Part shown: piece by piece, positions 20,126-30,627 of the stretch
How positions within the stretch are numbered: the stretch's first letter is position 1
Layout: each line of letters starts with the position of its first letter
Assembly: GCF_001640025.1 (NCBI RefSeq)
Contig: NC_031671.1
Coordinates: 2,232,001 to 2,296,000, forward strand
DNA: 64,000 nucleotides
Reading direction: 5' to 3'
From: Sugiyamaella lignohabitans
Lineage: Eukaryota; Ascomycota; Dipodascomycetes; Dipodascales; Trichomonascaceae
Position numbers and translations under genes: made by a program
Notes under the pieces: generated by a model
What the model was told of the DNA's origin: nothing
Database searches by the model: none
What the model saw: only the letters and a program-made list of their open reading frames with translations

Positions 20126-22819
20126 TTAGTCTATAACAATGGGACGAGTGGCAGCACCCTCAGTGCCTTCCGTAGGGGCAGTGGAGCGTGAGGTCAGACT
20201 CTCGTCCTGTCTGCCAGCAGCATTGGCTGGTTGGCGTGGTGGGGATTCTTCGGTGTCGTAGAAAGTGGCCTCTTCGTCGTTAGAGGACGTTTCCACGGTC
20301 CTGACAGGTACAGGGACTCTGGGTCGTTGGTGAGCTGAGTCGTCGGGACTGCCGCTGCCTGGCTCGGTTTTCACAGGTGTTTCGGAGGTCTCTAAACTGT
20401 CGTTATTGTGTCCTGGTAGTTCGTCACTTTGTTGGATCTCCATTGAAGGTGAGGCTCGGTGCTCGTTTTTGCGGATTTTGAGTGTCAGTGCGTCCATGCG
20501 ATTTTGTAATGTGGGTCTTCGACTAACTTCGGCCGATCCATAGCCACTCCTGAGTGATGCTGAGGGTGATAGAGACACCTTGCGACTTGAATTGTTCCGT
20601 TTGAGATCCTTGAATATCCTCTCTTTATATGTCAAAAGATCCTTTACTAAGAGGTATGCATGTCTGTCTCCAAGAGTCAGGGCTGACTGGGTCTTTGGTC
20701 TCAACAAACAGTGCGAGAATTCTTGTGCCAGTTGCCCAATATATTCTGGTGATGCCTTTGCAATGGTCGTTAGTCGTGTCAGATGGGTCATGATGGCGTC
20801 CAGAGTAGCAATATTCGAAACTCTCAGTTGCATGAGCGTGTTCTGGATAGCAGTGATTCGTGCCTGAGGGTCTTCGTCATTACCATGCTGATGATATATC
20901 GACTTGATAATATCGTACAGTGACGAAGGAATAATAGAGTCGGGAAGCTCCACCAGGTAAAGCTTAAGAACACTGGCAACTACAGACACCTCGTATTTGG
21001 GCAGGACTTGTCGGATCTCTTTAGGCGTACCACCACCAAAATTCAGCTCTCTACGGATTTCGTGTGTCTTTTTCAATGGAACTTTCACTACCCACTCTGA
21101 TAGACGAACTTGATCATTCTCCATCTCAGGATACTTAGAGTCCATATACCCGAGAATGTGTGATACTATATATGGCACTTTTTTCTTGTCTCCACGGGAT
21201 CTGTACTCCAGTTCAACGCCAAATATCTGGTCTTCGGCGGTGTTGTAGTAGTTGTCGTAGATAGTGACCCGGGGAAGAAAGTATCCAGTTCTATAGCTCT
21301 CCAAGATATATCTAAGATCATTTGAGGGCTGAACTGTCTCTTGATAGAGGAGCAACTTGTCCACAGATACTTGGATAGTGGGGATGACATTAGACAAAGC
21401 TGCCAGGAAATCTAAAAATACCGCCTTGACTGCTTTCAATCTATCAAATTCACATCGTTCCATAAATGTCAAGTGGTCGACTGCGGTTTCTTCCAGGTTA
21501 CAGCGAATATCATCGAGCTTCTGTACAGATTGCTTGTACTTCACATCGAGCTCACTGACCTCTCGAGCAAGTCTTTCCTCGGCAGTTTCATCTGCATGAG
21601 GATTGTTAATGTAATTGTTAATCGTCTCTCCCAGGTATTCTCCTACAATGGGAGCAATCAGGTTACCTCCTGATTGTTGATTAGTGCTAAGTTTGTCTAG
21701 CTGACCGGCTACTTGGAAAGCTTTACGCTTCCATTGATAGTTCATAACTGAACTATTGACAAACTTGCTGCCTACTTGACCCACTAAGCGCAGGAAGCCT
21801 TCGTTTATAAGACTCTGGCCAAACTTTTCAGCATTGGCCAAAGATGTGGCATGGTCTTTCGACATATTGATCTGGACCCAGGCCACAATTGCATCTCCTG
21901 AGCTCACATGCTCATAAGTGCCGAGAATTGGCACTTTGACTGATTTCTGAGGAACTTCTGCCAGTAATCGAGTAAACAGGACCTTGGCTTCTTCTGGTGT
22001 GTAGATATCATCAGCAAGCTCAACAGGGTCTTCATCATCTAGATCTTCATGAGTCGAAGGTTCTGATACATTATCAGAACCAGCTACAGCAGCTCCACCA
22101 ACAATTGGTGTCGAACCAGCACCTGATCCAGAAGCCGAGCCAGTTCCAGCATCACCAGACCCTGAACCAGCAACCTCAGCAGACGAAGAACCAACTCCAG
22201 GAGCTGAGGTGCCATTTTCTGAGTTTATATGGCTTGCACTGCTGACAGCTCTACTACCTTGTACACTCGACAATCCAGCAGTATCACTAAGTCCATTGGC
22301 ATGGCCGATACCAGAACCAACGCCGTCAGCAACAACATCCTCATCATTTCGCGACTCCTCTAAAAGTCTGCACTTATTAAAGTACTTTCTCTGGCTCTTC
22401 TGTACCTCACTCAATTCTCTCTCATAACTCTTGAGTTTGTCTCGCAAGATATGTGACGAGTAGTCTACTCGCTTACGATGGTCATCGGCCCACTTTCCAA
22501 ATGGCAGAATCACCATTCGACGGATATTCTCTGCCACTTGAATATGATGATTACCTTCAGTACCCATTTCAACAATGATTCCCTCGTATGCTTTTCGTAA
22601 AGAGGCACCATCATCGCGACCAAAACCATTTTTCTTGACCTGGAAGTGAGATGGAATATCCATTAACCGATTACCATAAGCCTCTTCAGCATCGGCTCGA
22701 GCTGCTGCAAGCGCCAGTACCTCGTCGTTTTCAACACATCCCTGGCGTAACTTGTCGAAAATCACATTCAATCCAGTCGAGTACCCAGACGTCCAAAAAC
22801 TGTCTGAAAAGGACGGCAT
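20126..22819 (-). CDS. RGD2: F-BAR/DEP/RhoGAP protein, Rgd2-like
   Basis: The 897-residue protein has the interrupted domain order of Rgd2, a Cdc42/Rho5-directed GAP. An N-terminal FCH/F-BAR helical region begins SFSDSFWTSGYSTGLNVIFDKL (about 1-170). A Ser/Gly-rich disordered insert follows, then a DEP domain (about 270-345). The F-BAR coiled coil resumes (about 345-510), and a RhoGAP domain spans about 543-725, with VVASVLKLYLVELPDSIIP. The C-terminus is a phosphorylation-prone tail. In the GAP domain the usual arginine-finger segment is replaced by WVVKVPLKKTHEIR, with Lys at the expected Arg position. The start is the ATG at 22817-22819; three codons upstream is only a TTG. Confidence 0.9.
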   Translation of the reverse strand: MPSFSDSFWTSGYSTGLNVIFDKLRQGCVENDEVLALAAARADAEEAYGNRLMDIPSHFQVKKNGFGRDDGASLRKAYEGIIVEMGTEGNHHIQVAENIRRMVILPFGKWADDHRKRVDYSSHILRDKLKSYERELSEVQKSQRKYFNKCRLLEESRNDEDVVADGVGSGIGHANGLSDTAGLSSVQGSRAVSSASHINSENGTSAPGVGSSSAEVAGSGSGDAGTGSASGSGAGSTPIVGGAAVAGSDNVSEPSTHEDLDDEDPVELADDIYTPEEAKVLFTRLLAEVPQKSVKVPILGTYEHVSSGDAIVAWVQINMSKDHATSLANAEKFGQSLINEGFLRLVGQVGSKFVNSSVMNYQWKRKAFQVAGQLDKLSTNQQSGGNLIAPIVGEYLGETINNYINNPHADETAEERLAREVSELDVKYKQSVQKLDDIRCNLEETAVDHLTFMERCEFDRLKAVKAVFLDFLAALSNVIPTIQVSVDKLLLYQETVQPSNDLRYILESYRTGYFLPRVTIYDNYYNTAEDQIFGVELEYRSRGDKKKVPYIVSHILGYMDSKYPEMENDQVRLSEWVVKVPLKKTHEIRRELNFGGGTPKEIRQVLPKYEVSVVASVLKLYLVELPDSIIPSSLYDIIKSIYHQHGNDEDPQARITAIQNTLMQLRVSNIATLDAIMTHLTRLTTIAKASPEYIGQLAQEFSHCLLRPKTQSALTLGDRHAYLLVKDLLTYKERIFKDLKRNNSSRKVSLSPSASLRSGYGSAEVSRRPTLQNRMDALTLKIRKNEHRASPSMEIQQSDELPGHNNDSLETSETPVKTEPGSGSPDDSAHQRPRVPVPVRTVETSSNDEEATFYDTEESPPRQPANAAGRQDESLTSRSTAPTEGTEGAATRPIVID

Positions 22820-23966
22820 CTCGAACAAATAGCCAAGTATATCGTTTTCGTTAGAATTTGTGTTTCTATGGTTTGTGTCCTACTATCCTATACTATCTTG
22901 CTGCTTCACGATAAATAAACTGTTGATTTCAGTTCGATTCTGCTCGATCGTGTCGGACCCTGTTGGACGTATCAGATCGTGTCGTATAATAATAGTATCT
23001 TATGACGACTCCGCTGGTACAATCCTGTTTTCGGTGTATCTTCCTATCTCTGTATCAAATGTATCAAATACACACAACCCGATTGAATCCGATCCAAACA
23101 ATTGCTCAATCGATCAATTGACCTCTCAATACGCTCAGTCAGTCGTTGTTAATCTATCTCAAGTCAGTCTTTATCCATTTCTTATCAAGCCCACCAATCC
23201 TGATTCAATCCAACTCCGTTCACAACTCACAAACTCAGTTCTAAACCGTCGTCGATTCAGTCGAATTGAGTCAAAAATCTACTAACTCACTAACAACCTA
23301 CCTTCTATATTCCTTACACGCGTACTCTCCAAGTTTTATCACAAGTCAAGCTTTAATGACCGTGCTTTCGCTGCGAATGTTAAGCTGGTAACTAATTATA
23401 ACCACCACAGATTGTTTCCTCCGGTTTAGGACTGAGCCTTGCAACTCCACAATCTATTAACAGCACATCTGCGCGTATACCGCCCGCCAGGGTCCAGCCC
23501 TAGCCCAGAGATAATCTCGGTATAGGGAATTCAGGGTGTGAGATGAATCTGCGGTTTTAAGAACTCTACTACGAGCCCTTTACTCACTTGTTCCATTATC
23601 AACAGTACTCGTATGAAAATCAAAATTCTAAAAACCAGCTTTAGCAGCCAGAAAAGCTCGGTAGTCTCTGGTTCAAGACCCGCCAAATCCGACTGCACTC
23701 TCGTTTCAGAAGTGCAGGTCGGTGTTCCTGCCGCGTTCCCGCGATGCAGCGAACCTGGTGTCATGTGACGATAGTAACTTACATGCAGAAGTGGTTCTGC
23801 AGAGCATCACTCACCCTCATATTTTACCACTATCGATCTTGGATGTCCATGACTTTTGATCTATAGATCCTCTATTATTTATTTGCACTGCATTTGAAGG
23901 GTATTCTTTAAAAGGGCTCTCTCTTTCTTCTGTCTTTTTATCTGGATTGGACTTTGGACTGCATCA
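22820..23966. other. Divergent intergenic region, RGD2 / Rdx gene
   Basis: About 1.1 kb without a GC-rich element or a recognisable gene. A B-box-like GGTTCAAGACC at about 23670 lacks a foldable T-stem and is not called a tRNA. Confidence 0.5.
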
Positions 23967-24365
23967 ATGGGAGAACAACCTCTGGCGAAACCACGCATTG
24001 CAATTGAGTTCTGTACGAAGTGCCGCTGGAACTTCCGAGCTGTCTGGTACCTCCAAGAACTCCTCTCAACCTTCGGAGAAGATCTGGGGGAAGTAGCACT
24101 CATACCGAAATCTGGCGGAATATTCACAGTCACACTCACACTCGGCGACCAGCAGCCTGTCCTCTTATGGGATCGCAAAACACACGGCGGGTTCCCCGAC
24201 TCCAAAGACCTCAAACGACTGGTCCGCGACGTCATTGATCCCCACCGCGACCTTGGCCACGTCGACAAACACCACAAACCGACCACCGCACCGGACCCTG
24301 GGCCGGCCCAACCGGCGTTACCGGACTCTACCCCGGACTCGGGGTCCTGTCCGGACTGTATATAA
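23967..24365 (+). CDS. Rdx-family (SelW/SelT/SelH-like) thioredoxin-fold protein
   Basis: A 132-residue protein of the Rdx family, the cysteine-containing fungal relatives of selenoproteins W, T and H. The redox motif CTKC is at residues 16-19 in IEFCTKCRWNFRAVWYLQELLSTFGE, the family signature. The second half of the fold follows with GIFTVTL and WDRKTHGGFPDSKDLKRLVRDVIDP. Cysteine stands where animal relatives have selenocysteine, so no recoding is needed. The C-terminal 35 residues are Pro/Asp-rich and end in a second CPDC motif, which the basic fold does not need. The reaction is unknown even for the family. The start is the ATG at 23967. Confidence 0.88.
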   Translation: MGEQPLAKPRIAIEFCTKCRWNFRAVWYLQELLSTFGEDLGEVALIPKSGGIFTVTLTLGDQQPVLLWDRKTHGGFPDSKDLKRLVRDVIDPHRDLGHVDKHHKPTTAPDPGPAQPALPDSTPDSGSCPDCI

Positions 24366-25297
24366 ACGGAACTGGAGCATTTATCAGGGAGGAGGGTGTG
24401 CCTCCGGCGGCTGGGGCGCTGCCCCAGACCCCGTAGCTCCTGCTTCGCAGGAGAATCCCGCGAACGTCGACGCAACGACTCGAGCGAAGCGAGAGGAGCC
24501 GCGGGGTCTGGGGCGCAGCCCCAGCCGCCGGAGGCACACCGACCCCCCGCCATGGTCCGTCCTGGTTTAGAAGAGCTCCCACAACCGGACCGGAGTGTAA
24601 GTGTGCGTTATCTCCGGGGCTCTGCCTGATGTAGAGGGGTATGTATGCATGGTCATGCAGGTGAGAACGGTTTTGGTGCCGGAGTTTTTCCGAGATGCAA
24701 GTCCGTGGAGAACTATGGAGAGATAGTGGTCAGCAGGTGGCGATTGGTGGGTTGGCTGTGGACAGGTTTTGTAAGAGATGCGTCGGGGAAGTAAGTCAAT
24801 GTTAGCTTTTTGTGAAGTTTAGAAGGTTGAGAGGTGAGAGTGGGCAGTGGGAGAAAAGCCATGGGCAGAGTCGTTTGCATGGTGATGCAGGTGGTTGAAC
24901 TCACAGATTTTACAGAAGTCCGAACGCTAGAAGTTGAATCACAATGCAACATAGAAAAAGTCATGGACTGAACAAGAGCCAGTCAGGTTTGTGAATAAAG
25001 TGTCGAATTAGTTAGTTCGGTCGCTAGCGGATACTATCTTGTATATGCAGTCTGCCGGTTAAAAGTTCAATAGGGTACGGGCACATCTGTAATGACATGA
25101 GATGATTACCAATCTGAAGGACGATCGCTTTTCGATATAGTGTGGTTTGTCAGGTCAGTAGTTCGAAGCAAAGTTGTGAGCGGTCGATGGGTGTTTTGTC
25201 AAGCTACTGTTCTGATAAAAGTGAATCTTGATTCCAACAAGTGGTCACTCACGACATATTTTTTATAATTTTTTTTATTTGATTCTACTGAGGAACA
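24366..25297. other. Intergenic region between the Rdx and Zn2Cys6 genes
   Basis: This holds one composite GC element at 24399-24536, then about 760 bp without a recognisable gene. A T-rich tract lies at about 25258-25281, just before the zinc-cluster start codon. Confidence 0.55.
24399..24536. repeat. Composite 138-bp inverted-pair GC element
   Basis: The B-type hairpin CTCCTGC-TTC-GCAGGAG is in the left unit and the A-type hairpin in the right unit, so this copy is inverted relative to those at 4478, 16565, 57573 and 58446. The flanks GGTG and CACC extend the terminal palindrome. It begins 34 bp after the Rdx stop codon. Confidence 0.92.
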
Positions 25298-28183
25298 ATG
25301 TCATCCGTTTCGAGCGAGTCGGTGCCTGGAGTCCGTCGGGGCTCCAATAATAGTAATAGTAATAGCAGTGGTAGTGACAGTCGGCGGTCTAGTACCGGTA
25401 ATAATAGCAATGGCAGTGCTAGTAGTGTTGGTTCTAATTCCACGAAGTCTGGTGATGCCGGGAAAACTACCACTGCTGAACCACAGAAACGAAAACGAAA
25501 TCGAGCTCATAAATCTTGTTTGCCTTGTGCAAAGGCTAAGCGGAAATGCTGTAAACAAACTCCTTGTACGAATTGTAGGATCCGTGGTCTTGAATGCACT
25601 TATGATGTGCCTACTGCCAAATCCCAAAGGAATAGTGCTTCGAGAGCACCTGCCAGAATCGCCGAAAGTGTTTCGGGAACTGTATCCGATGCAGATGTTA
25701 AAACTGAGGATCTCGAGAATAGTCCTGGTCCGAACTCAGTAAGTTCTGTTACGTCCAGTTCGGCCATGACTCCTGTTCCTACATCAGCTTCTCAATCGGT
25801 TGGATTGGTTTCTGGTGGTGGTCCATCAACTGTCTCCATTACCGGTGCAGGTCCAGTTCACATCCCAAATGCAAATGACAGATCCCCTGTTCCACAACTA
25901 TCAAGAACCTCTGCCATTACTAACATCCGATATCCTCTTGTTGTTGGTACAGGCAATCGTTTTTCGGGGTCTAGTATTAATTTTGAAGCCAATGTGAACT
26001 TGCTACCTGGTAGTCAGATCCCTCGTACTGATTCTAGTTCTACTGTGAATGTTGGCTCGGGTTTAACAGGTTCGGGTCTAACAAGCTCGAGTTTAGCAGG
26101 CTCAGGTCTAACAAGCTCGAGCTTAGCAGGTTCAGGTCTAACAGGCTCGAGTTTAGCAGGTTCGGGTCTGGTAAGCTCGGGTCCAGCAGGCTCTAATATG
26201 GTGTCCGGTGCTGGCGCCAGTTCGGGTACTAGTATCAATTCAGTGTCGAGCTCAGGGTTGAACTCTCAATACAATACAGGTGCTGGCATGACATTCACAT
26301 CCAGTGCTCCTGGTTCAGGGCCCAACTCGGTACCTAATACTGGCAACACAACTGCTACTCCAGATTCTATATGCAGTTCCTGTACAGACGACCCTGGTTC
26401 GGTCACTTCAGCGTCTTCAATGACATCGTCTGGCGGCAATTGTACCACCGGACCAGATGGTGTTGGTAACATGTGTGCCAGTGCTTTCGTGTCATCCGCT
26501 ACTAATGGTAGTTCCCCTAATGCTAATGCTACTGCTGCTTCTATTGCCAATAAACATGGTATTTCTACCCATGGCAGCATGCTCGGCTCAAGTTCTAGCG
26601 ATATTCACGGTAAAATCGACTTTGTACTACGATTGGGCGAATCCAATCAAAGAACTGTGTCAAGATACTACGGTCCTTCTTCGGGTCCCTCGCTCCTTCT
26701 ATGTCGTGGTCCATATAGCTTTATGGACGGTGATCTAAGTTATTTCCCTGTTGACTCGATTCCTGACATGGAATTGATCCTACAGGCTTACTATGACCGA
26801 CTTCACTGGTATATCGGCTGTTTTGAATGGCAGGAACTGCGCAACTCACTGAAAACCGAGAATGTATCTTGTATCAACTCTGCTATTTACATGGTACTTT
26901 CATTGGGATGTAGTTTATTGTGCCGGGATGAAGAGGCTCGTCGTTACGAGGAAATGAGTTTTAATCTTTCTTCGGATGTTCTTGCTGGAAACAGACTCGA
27001 GTATTCGGACGGGTTGCTGGTATTGCATTTATTGCGGGTTCATGCGTGTGATATTGGTGGCAAGTTTGAAGAAGCGTGGGCCAAGCTGGGTATGGCCATC
27101 ACGGTCGCTATTGGCATGGGATATCATCGGAAATGGCCCTTCCCCTTGAGAGGCGAGCCTATTGATACCAAAAAACAACGAATGCGTTCACGTACTTGGT
27201 ACTCTTTATTGTTGACGGAACGAAAACTGGCACTGTTACTGGGTCGTCCGTATACGATTCGACCAGAGTTTTATGACTGTGATCTTCCTGATAACAACCA
27301 TGAATTCAACTACGAGACGAGTTTCCGTGATGCTCTGAACAAGATGGTTCCTCTGTACACCACACTGATTGACGAAGTGCACAAAAGCGAGCCATCCAAT
27401 GCAAAACTCACGGAGCTTGATCAGCAAGTCAGTGAATGGACTTTCTCCCAGGGATGTGAGTTATCGTACTCGTTCAACATCGAAGAGTACGACAGTCCGT
27501 TCAAGAACGTCATTATCATGCAAAGGTTGTACATTCTAGTGATCAAGAACTTTTTCCGGTCACGAATGCACCGGCTCTTCCTGAGCTCTGAGAACCGAAC
27601 CCATCGTATGTACAGCACTGAGCAGTACTTTCTGTCCAATTTTGAGTTCTGTACCCATGTTACGGAGCTCATGAAGTACGAACGGTCGTTTGGTCTTACT
27701 GAGCTCGTCACCTTTTTGGTCGACAACGCACTCTTCTACTCGATCAAGCTAGCCACTACCGACCAGTTCATACTCTGTGGAGACTGTGCCAAGACAACAG
27801 CCGCCAAACTCCATTACCTGCTAGAATTGACGGTTTCGGAACAGTGTCGACCCAACCGGTCTACCTCATCCATCCGAATTGCGAAATCCGGACTCAAAAT
27901 CATCGAGACCCTGGAATCGCTCTACAACCAACCCGCAGGTACCAAACCCAGTCCCGACGAGGGCGTCGAAATGCTCAAAAAGGCATCCAAACTGCCACAC
28001 CCCTACGAAGACCAGTCTTCAACCCCTGGCAGTTCCGGTTTCTCAAACTACAGCCAGCAACAGCAACAACCCGAACAGCGTCCCAACGACATCTTCAGTC
28101 GGCCACCACTGTCCTTCGACCTCAGCGACTGGGACAACTGGCTGCAAGAGTTCCCTCTCGACCAGTACTGGTCCCAGATCTAA
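25298..28183 (+). CDS. Zn2Cys6 fungal transcription factor
   Basis: A 961-residue zinc-cluster regulator. The binuclear cluster at about residues 73-100 follows a basic stretch (KRKRNRAHKS) with spacing C-x2-C-x6-C-x5-C-x2-C-x6-C. A long Ser/Gly/Asn/Thr-rich linker contains about five tandem copies of a 10-residue unit (SGLTSSSLAG-like) at about residues 248-295. The C-terminal half has the fungal-specific regulatory domain: YYDRLHWYIGCFEWQEL, GLLVLHLLRVHACDIGG, AITVAIGMGYHRKWPF and SRTWYSLLLTERKLALLLGRP. It ends in a Gln-rich tail. I recognise the family but not the target pathway. CTG codons encode conserved leucines in the LLLGRP motif. It is convergent with RIB1. Confidence 0.9.
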   Translation: MSSVSSESVPGVRRGSNNSNSNSSGSDSRRSSTGNNSNGSASSVGSNSTKSGDAGKTTTAEPQKRKRNRAHKSCLPCAKAKRKCCKQTPCTNCRIRGLECTYDVPTAKSQRNSASRAPARIAESVSGTVSDADVKTEDLENSPGPNSVSSVTSSSAMTPVPTSASQSVGLVSGGGPSTVSITGAGPVHIPNANDRSPVPQLSRTSAITNIRYPLVVGTGNRFSGSSINFEANVNLLPGSQIPRTDSSSTVNVGSGLTGSGLTSSSLAGSGLTSSSLAGSGLTGSSLAGSGLVSSGPAGSNMVSGAGASSGTSINSVSSSGLNSQYNTGAGMTFTSSAPGSGPNSVPNTGNTTATPDSICSSCTDDPGSVTSASSMTSSGGNCTTGPDGVGNMCASAFVSSATNGSSPNANATAASIANKHGISTHGSMLGSSSSDIHGKIDFVLRLGESNQRTVSRYYGPSSGPSLLLCRGPYSFMDGDLSYFPVDSIPDMELILQAYYDRLHWYIGCFEWQELRNSLKTENVSCINSAIYMVLSLGCSLLCRDEEARRYEEMSFNLSSDVLAGNRLEYSDGLLVLHLLRVHACDIGGKFEEAWAKLGMAITVAIGMGYHRKWPFPLRGEPIDTKKQRMRSRTWYSLLLTERKLALLLGRPYTIRPEFYDCDLPDNNHEFNYETSFRDALNKMVPLYTTLIDEVHKSEPSNAKLTELDQQVSEWTFSQGCELSYSFNIEEYDSPFKNVIIMQRLYILVIKNFFRSRMHRLFLSSENRTHRMYSTEQYFLSNFEFCTHVTELMKYERSFGLTELVTFLVDNALFYSIKLATTDQFILCGDCAKTTAAKLHYLLELTVSEQCRPNRSTSSIRIAKSGLKIIETLESLYNQPAGTKPSPDEGVEMLKKASKLPHPYEDQSSTPGSSGFSNYSQQQQQPEQRPNDIFSRPPLSFDLSDWDNWLQEFPLDQYWSQI
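26045..26195 (+). repeat. 30-bp coding minisatellite
   Basis: Within the zinc-cluster gene, a 30-bp unit (GGTCTAACAAGCTCGAG-like core) repeats about five times with few substitutions. It encodes the decapeptide SGLTSSSLAG and variants. Confidence 0.85.
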
Positions 28184-28225
28184 TGTGTATTTATTCAATT
28201 TTTTTGTATTTTCTCTCTGGGGGTC

Positions 28226-28362
28226 TGCCTCCGGCGGCTGGGGCTCCGCCCCAGACCCCGTAGCTCCTGCTTCGCAGGAGATTGCTGGGACCGTGGACGA
28301 CCGACTCGAGCGAAGCGAGAGGAGCAGCGGGGTCTGGGGCGGAGCCCCAGCCGCCGGAGGCA
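28226..28362. repeat. Composite 137-bp inverted-pair GC element
   Basis: B-type unit left (28226-28281), A-type unit right (28302-28362). It lies between the convergent zinc-cluster gene and RIB1, 33-43 bp from each stop codon. Confidence 0.93.
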
Positions 28363-28395
28363 GCAGGGCACAAGTAACTAACACAGATGTTATAT

Positions 28396-30627
28396 TTAAA
28401 TGGTAGATAGGTTCAGGAGATGGCCCATGCGTTGTACTTTGGTTTGGAGGTATTTGTCGACCTCGGGGCTCTTGAACCCGCCCTTGTTCTGCCACGACAG
28501 CGGGATCATGGGCACACGTTCGGTGACGGTGATCTGTTTCTGTTTGCCCTCGACGGCCACGATTTTGTCGGGGTTGTTCGTCAGCAGGCGGATGTGGTCC
28601 AGTCCGAGATCGAGCAGAATGGCCGTGGCCAGTGAGAACGATCGGGCGTCAGCTGGGTGTCTCAGCATCAGATTAGCAGTCACTGTGTCGGCTCCAAGAT
28701 CTTGGAGATTGTATGCCTTGAGTTTCTCACCGAGTCCGATACCACGGCCCTCTTGTCGTAGGTATACAATGACTCCGTATCCTTCTTTGGCCATGAGACG
28801 AGCAGCTTCGTCCAGCTGTTCACCACAGTCGCATCGTGCTGACCAGGCAGTCTCTCCCGTGTAGCATTCAGAGTGGATCCGTACGAGTGTGTCTTTATGA
28901 GACCGCTCGGATTTCGGAGTAGCCAGTTCGCCTTCGTCACTACGCTGTCTGCCGGGGAAAAGCCGGCCAACATAAGCACCTCGAGTCATACGATCTTGCT
29001 CGGTCTCGCCAGGTCTTGCGGCAAATAACGTCTTAGAATGGATATCTTGACCAAATACAATGGCCAGATGCTCTTTATTGTCGATGTTGTTGCGGTATAA
29101 ATGAAGGAAGATCTCTGTTCCTGACGTAGTCGGGATTCGTGCTCTCGACTCACAGATAACCTCGGGTAGCACGTCATCAAGACTGCGTTCAACGAGTCCG
29201 GCAGCTGATGCTTTTCTAACATGTGGTGGAACGCTGGTATTGTCGGTTGTCAGGCCAGGTGCCAGCGTTGTTGAAGTTTGTGCTGTTGATAATGCTGATT
29301 CGTTGGCCAGTATCTCTTTAAGACTGGCCTTTTGTTTGATGGTTTGATCTGGAGCACGCTCAGCTTTGATAGCGGCATTGGGATCAATCTGTGAACTGGA
29401 TGCTGTGCCAGTAGCAATAGCAGCTTTCTCAACAGCTTCTGCTAGGTCCAATTGTGAGGCATACAAAGACGATGCAGGAGAGAAGTCGGCAGGAACTGGA
29501 GTGAATGCAGGAGAAATCATCGACATGGACTCAAAGACTGAGTTGTCAGCCAGAGCATTACTGGATCTTGACAATGGAGGAGTTCTTTGAGCTGAAGATA
29601 GCTCAGACTGGTCTTCTGTTGTGGATTTTGGTGACGACATTGTTGTGTTCTGATTTTGACTTAGTGGTGGGTTGTGAGTTTGTTGGTGATTTCTTTGTTG
29701 GTTTTGACTTTCCAAGACAGTTATGGAGTTGTTCAAACCAGTTGCAGTTGCTTGGATACTGCGTTCTAACAGCTGTTGATGTTGTTCAGAATGTTGGTAT
29801 GACCAAGAGCTGGCTGCAGGGAACTGTAGTAATTGCTGCAGCTGGAGATGCTGGTGTCGACTGAGCTGTTGCTGATACAAACTCTTTATATTTTGGTCCG
29901 ATTGACTGGATATCCAAGCTACCTGTTGTGATAAGTCTGAGGTGTGATGCGGGGGTAGATTCAAAAAGTGCGGAGAAGGAGTCGACTCAGTGTGGACTTG
30001 CAAGTTTTCGTTCTTGTGACCTTGTAACAACGATTTATTCTCTTCAATGAAACCTTGGTCGACCAAATGATCAAGATTTGAATCCAGAATTTGATCAGAA
30101 TTTGATTCAGAAATTGAGTCCTTACGGCACTGTTGATTTGGAATGTTCTCGACAAAAGGCGACGGTTGAGACAGCTGAGAGGGCGGATTGGACCTGGAAT
30201 CCGATTTTTGTCGATATTCTTCTAAACTGTGCTTGGGTACACTATAACCACTGTCCTCGTCCAAAAAAAGTTGCTCGTTTTGACTCGAATAACCTTGATC
30301 TAAACAATGATCAGGTTCACTTCTCAATTTGTCAGTGCTTGGTTGAGATTCAAGGTGCAACAGATCATGCGGCTGGCGGGATGTGTCGACAAAGTCGGGG
30401 TCGGTAGAGTCGGCCAAATGCGCAAAATGATCTAAGCTTAATTTAAAACAACTTGGACCTGCAACAACAACCGATGAAGGACGACTTGTAGAACCAGGAC
30501 TGCAACTTTGTGAGCTACAAGAAGTGGATACGGTCGATACAGAACTTTCTGTTTCAGAAGCCAAATTCGATGATAACTGAGAATTGTCGGATAGTAAAGA
30601 CGAACGGTTATTGTGGTCCTCGAGCAT
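28396..30627 (-). CDS. RIB1: GTP cyclohydrolase II (riboflavin synthesis) with a long N-terminal extension
   Basis: The C-terminal 250 residues of this 743-residue protein are GTP cyclohydrolase II, which opens GTP in the first step of riboflavin biosynthesis. The domain starts with [22 protein letters not shown]. It has [20 protein letters not shown], giving the zinc triad C-x10-C-x-C, and [28 protein letters not shown] with the catalytic Tyr/Arg region. LTNNPDKI, a family signature, closes it. The preceding roughly 480 residues are Ser/Gln/Asn-rich, low-complexity, and unlike the roughly 345-residue S. cerevisiae Rib1. Part of the extension could be untranslated if initiation is internal. 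The first ATG is at 30625-30627. The gene is convergent with the zinc-cluster gene. Confidence 0.93.
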   Translation of the reverse strand: MLEDHNNRSSLLSDNSQLSSNLASETESSVSTVSTSCSSQSCSPGSTSRPSSVVVAGPSCFKLSLDHFAHLADSTDPDFVDTSRQPHDLLHLESQPSTDKLRSEPDHCLDQGYSSQNEQLFLDEDSGYSVPKHSLEEYRQKSDSRSNPPSQLSQPSPFVENIPNQQCRKDSISESNSDQILDSNLDHLVDQGFIEENKSLLQGHKNENLQVHTESTPSPHFLNLPPHHTSDLSQQVAWISSQSDQNIKSLYQQQLSRHQHLQLQQLLQFPAASSWSYQHSEQHQQLLERSIQATATGLNNSITVLESQNQQRNHQQTHNPPLSQNQNTTMSSPKSTTEDQSELSSAQRTPPLSRSSNALADNSVFESMSMISPAFTPVPADFSPASSLYASQLDLAEAVEKAAIATGTASSSQIDPNAAIKAERAPDQTIKQKASLKEILANESALSTAQTSTTLAPGLTTDNTSVPPHVRKASAAGLVERSLDDVLPEVICESRARIPTTSGTEIFLHLYRNNIDNKEHLAIVFGQDIHSKTLFAARPGETEQDRMTRGAYVGRLFPGRQRSDEGELATPKSERSHKDTLVRIHSECYTGETAWSARCDCGEQLDEAARLMAKEGYGVIVYLRQEGRGIGLGEKLKAYNLQDLGADTVTANLMLRHPADARSFSLATAILLDLGLDHIRLLTNNPDKIVAVEGKQKQITVTERVPMIPLSWQNKGGFKSPEVDKYLQTKVQRMGHLLNLSTI

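Noticed and set aside
23655..23690. Possible tRNA (GGTTCAAGACC, B-box-like)
   Set aside because: The flanking bases cannot form a T stem, and no A box or acceptor stem is found at the right distance.
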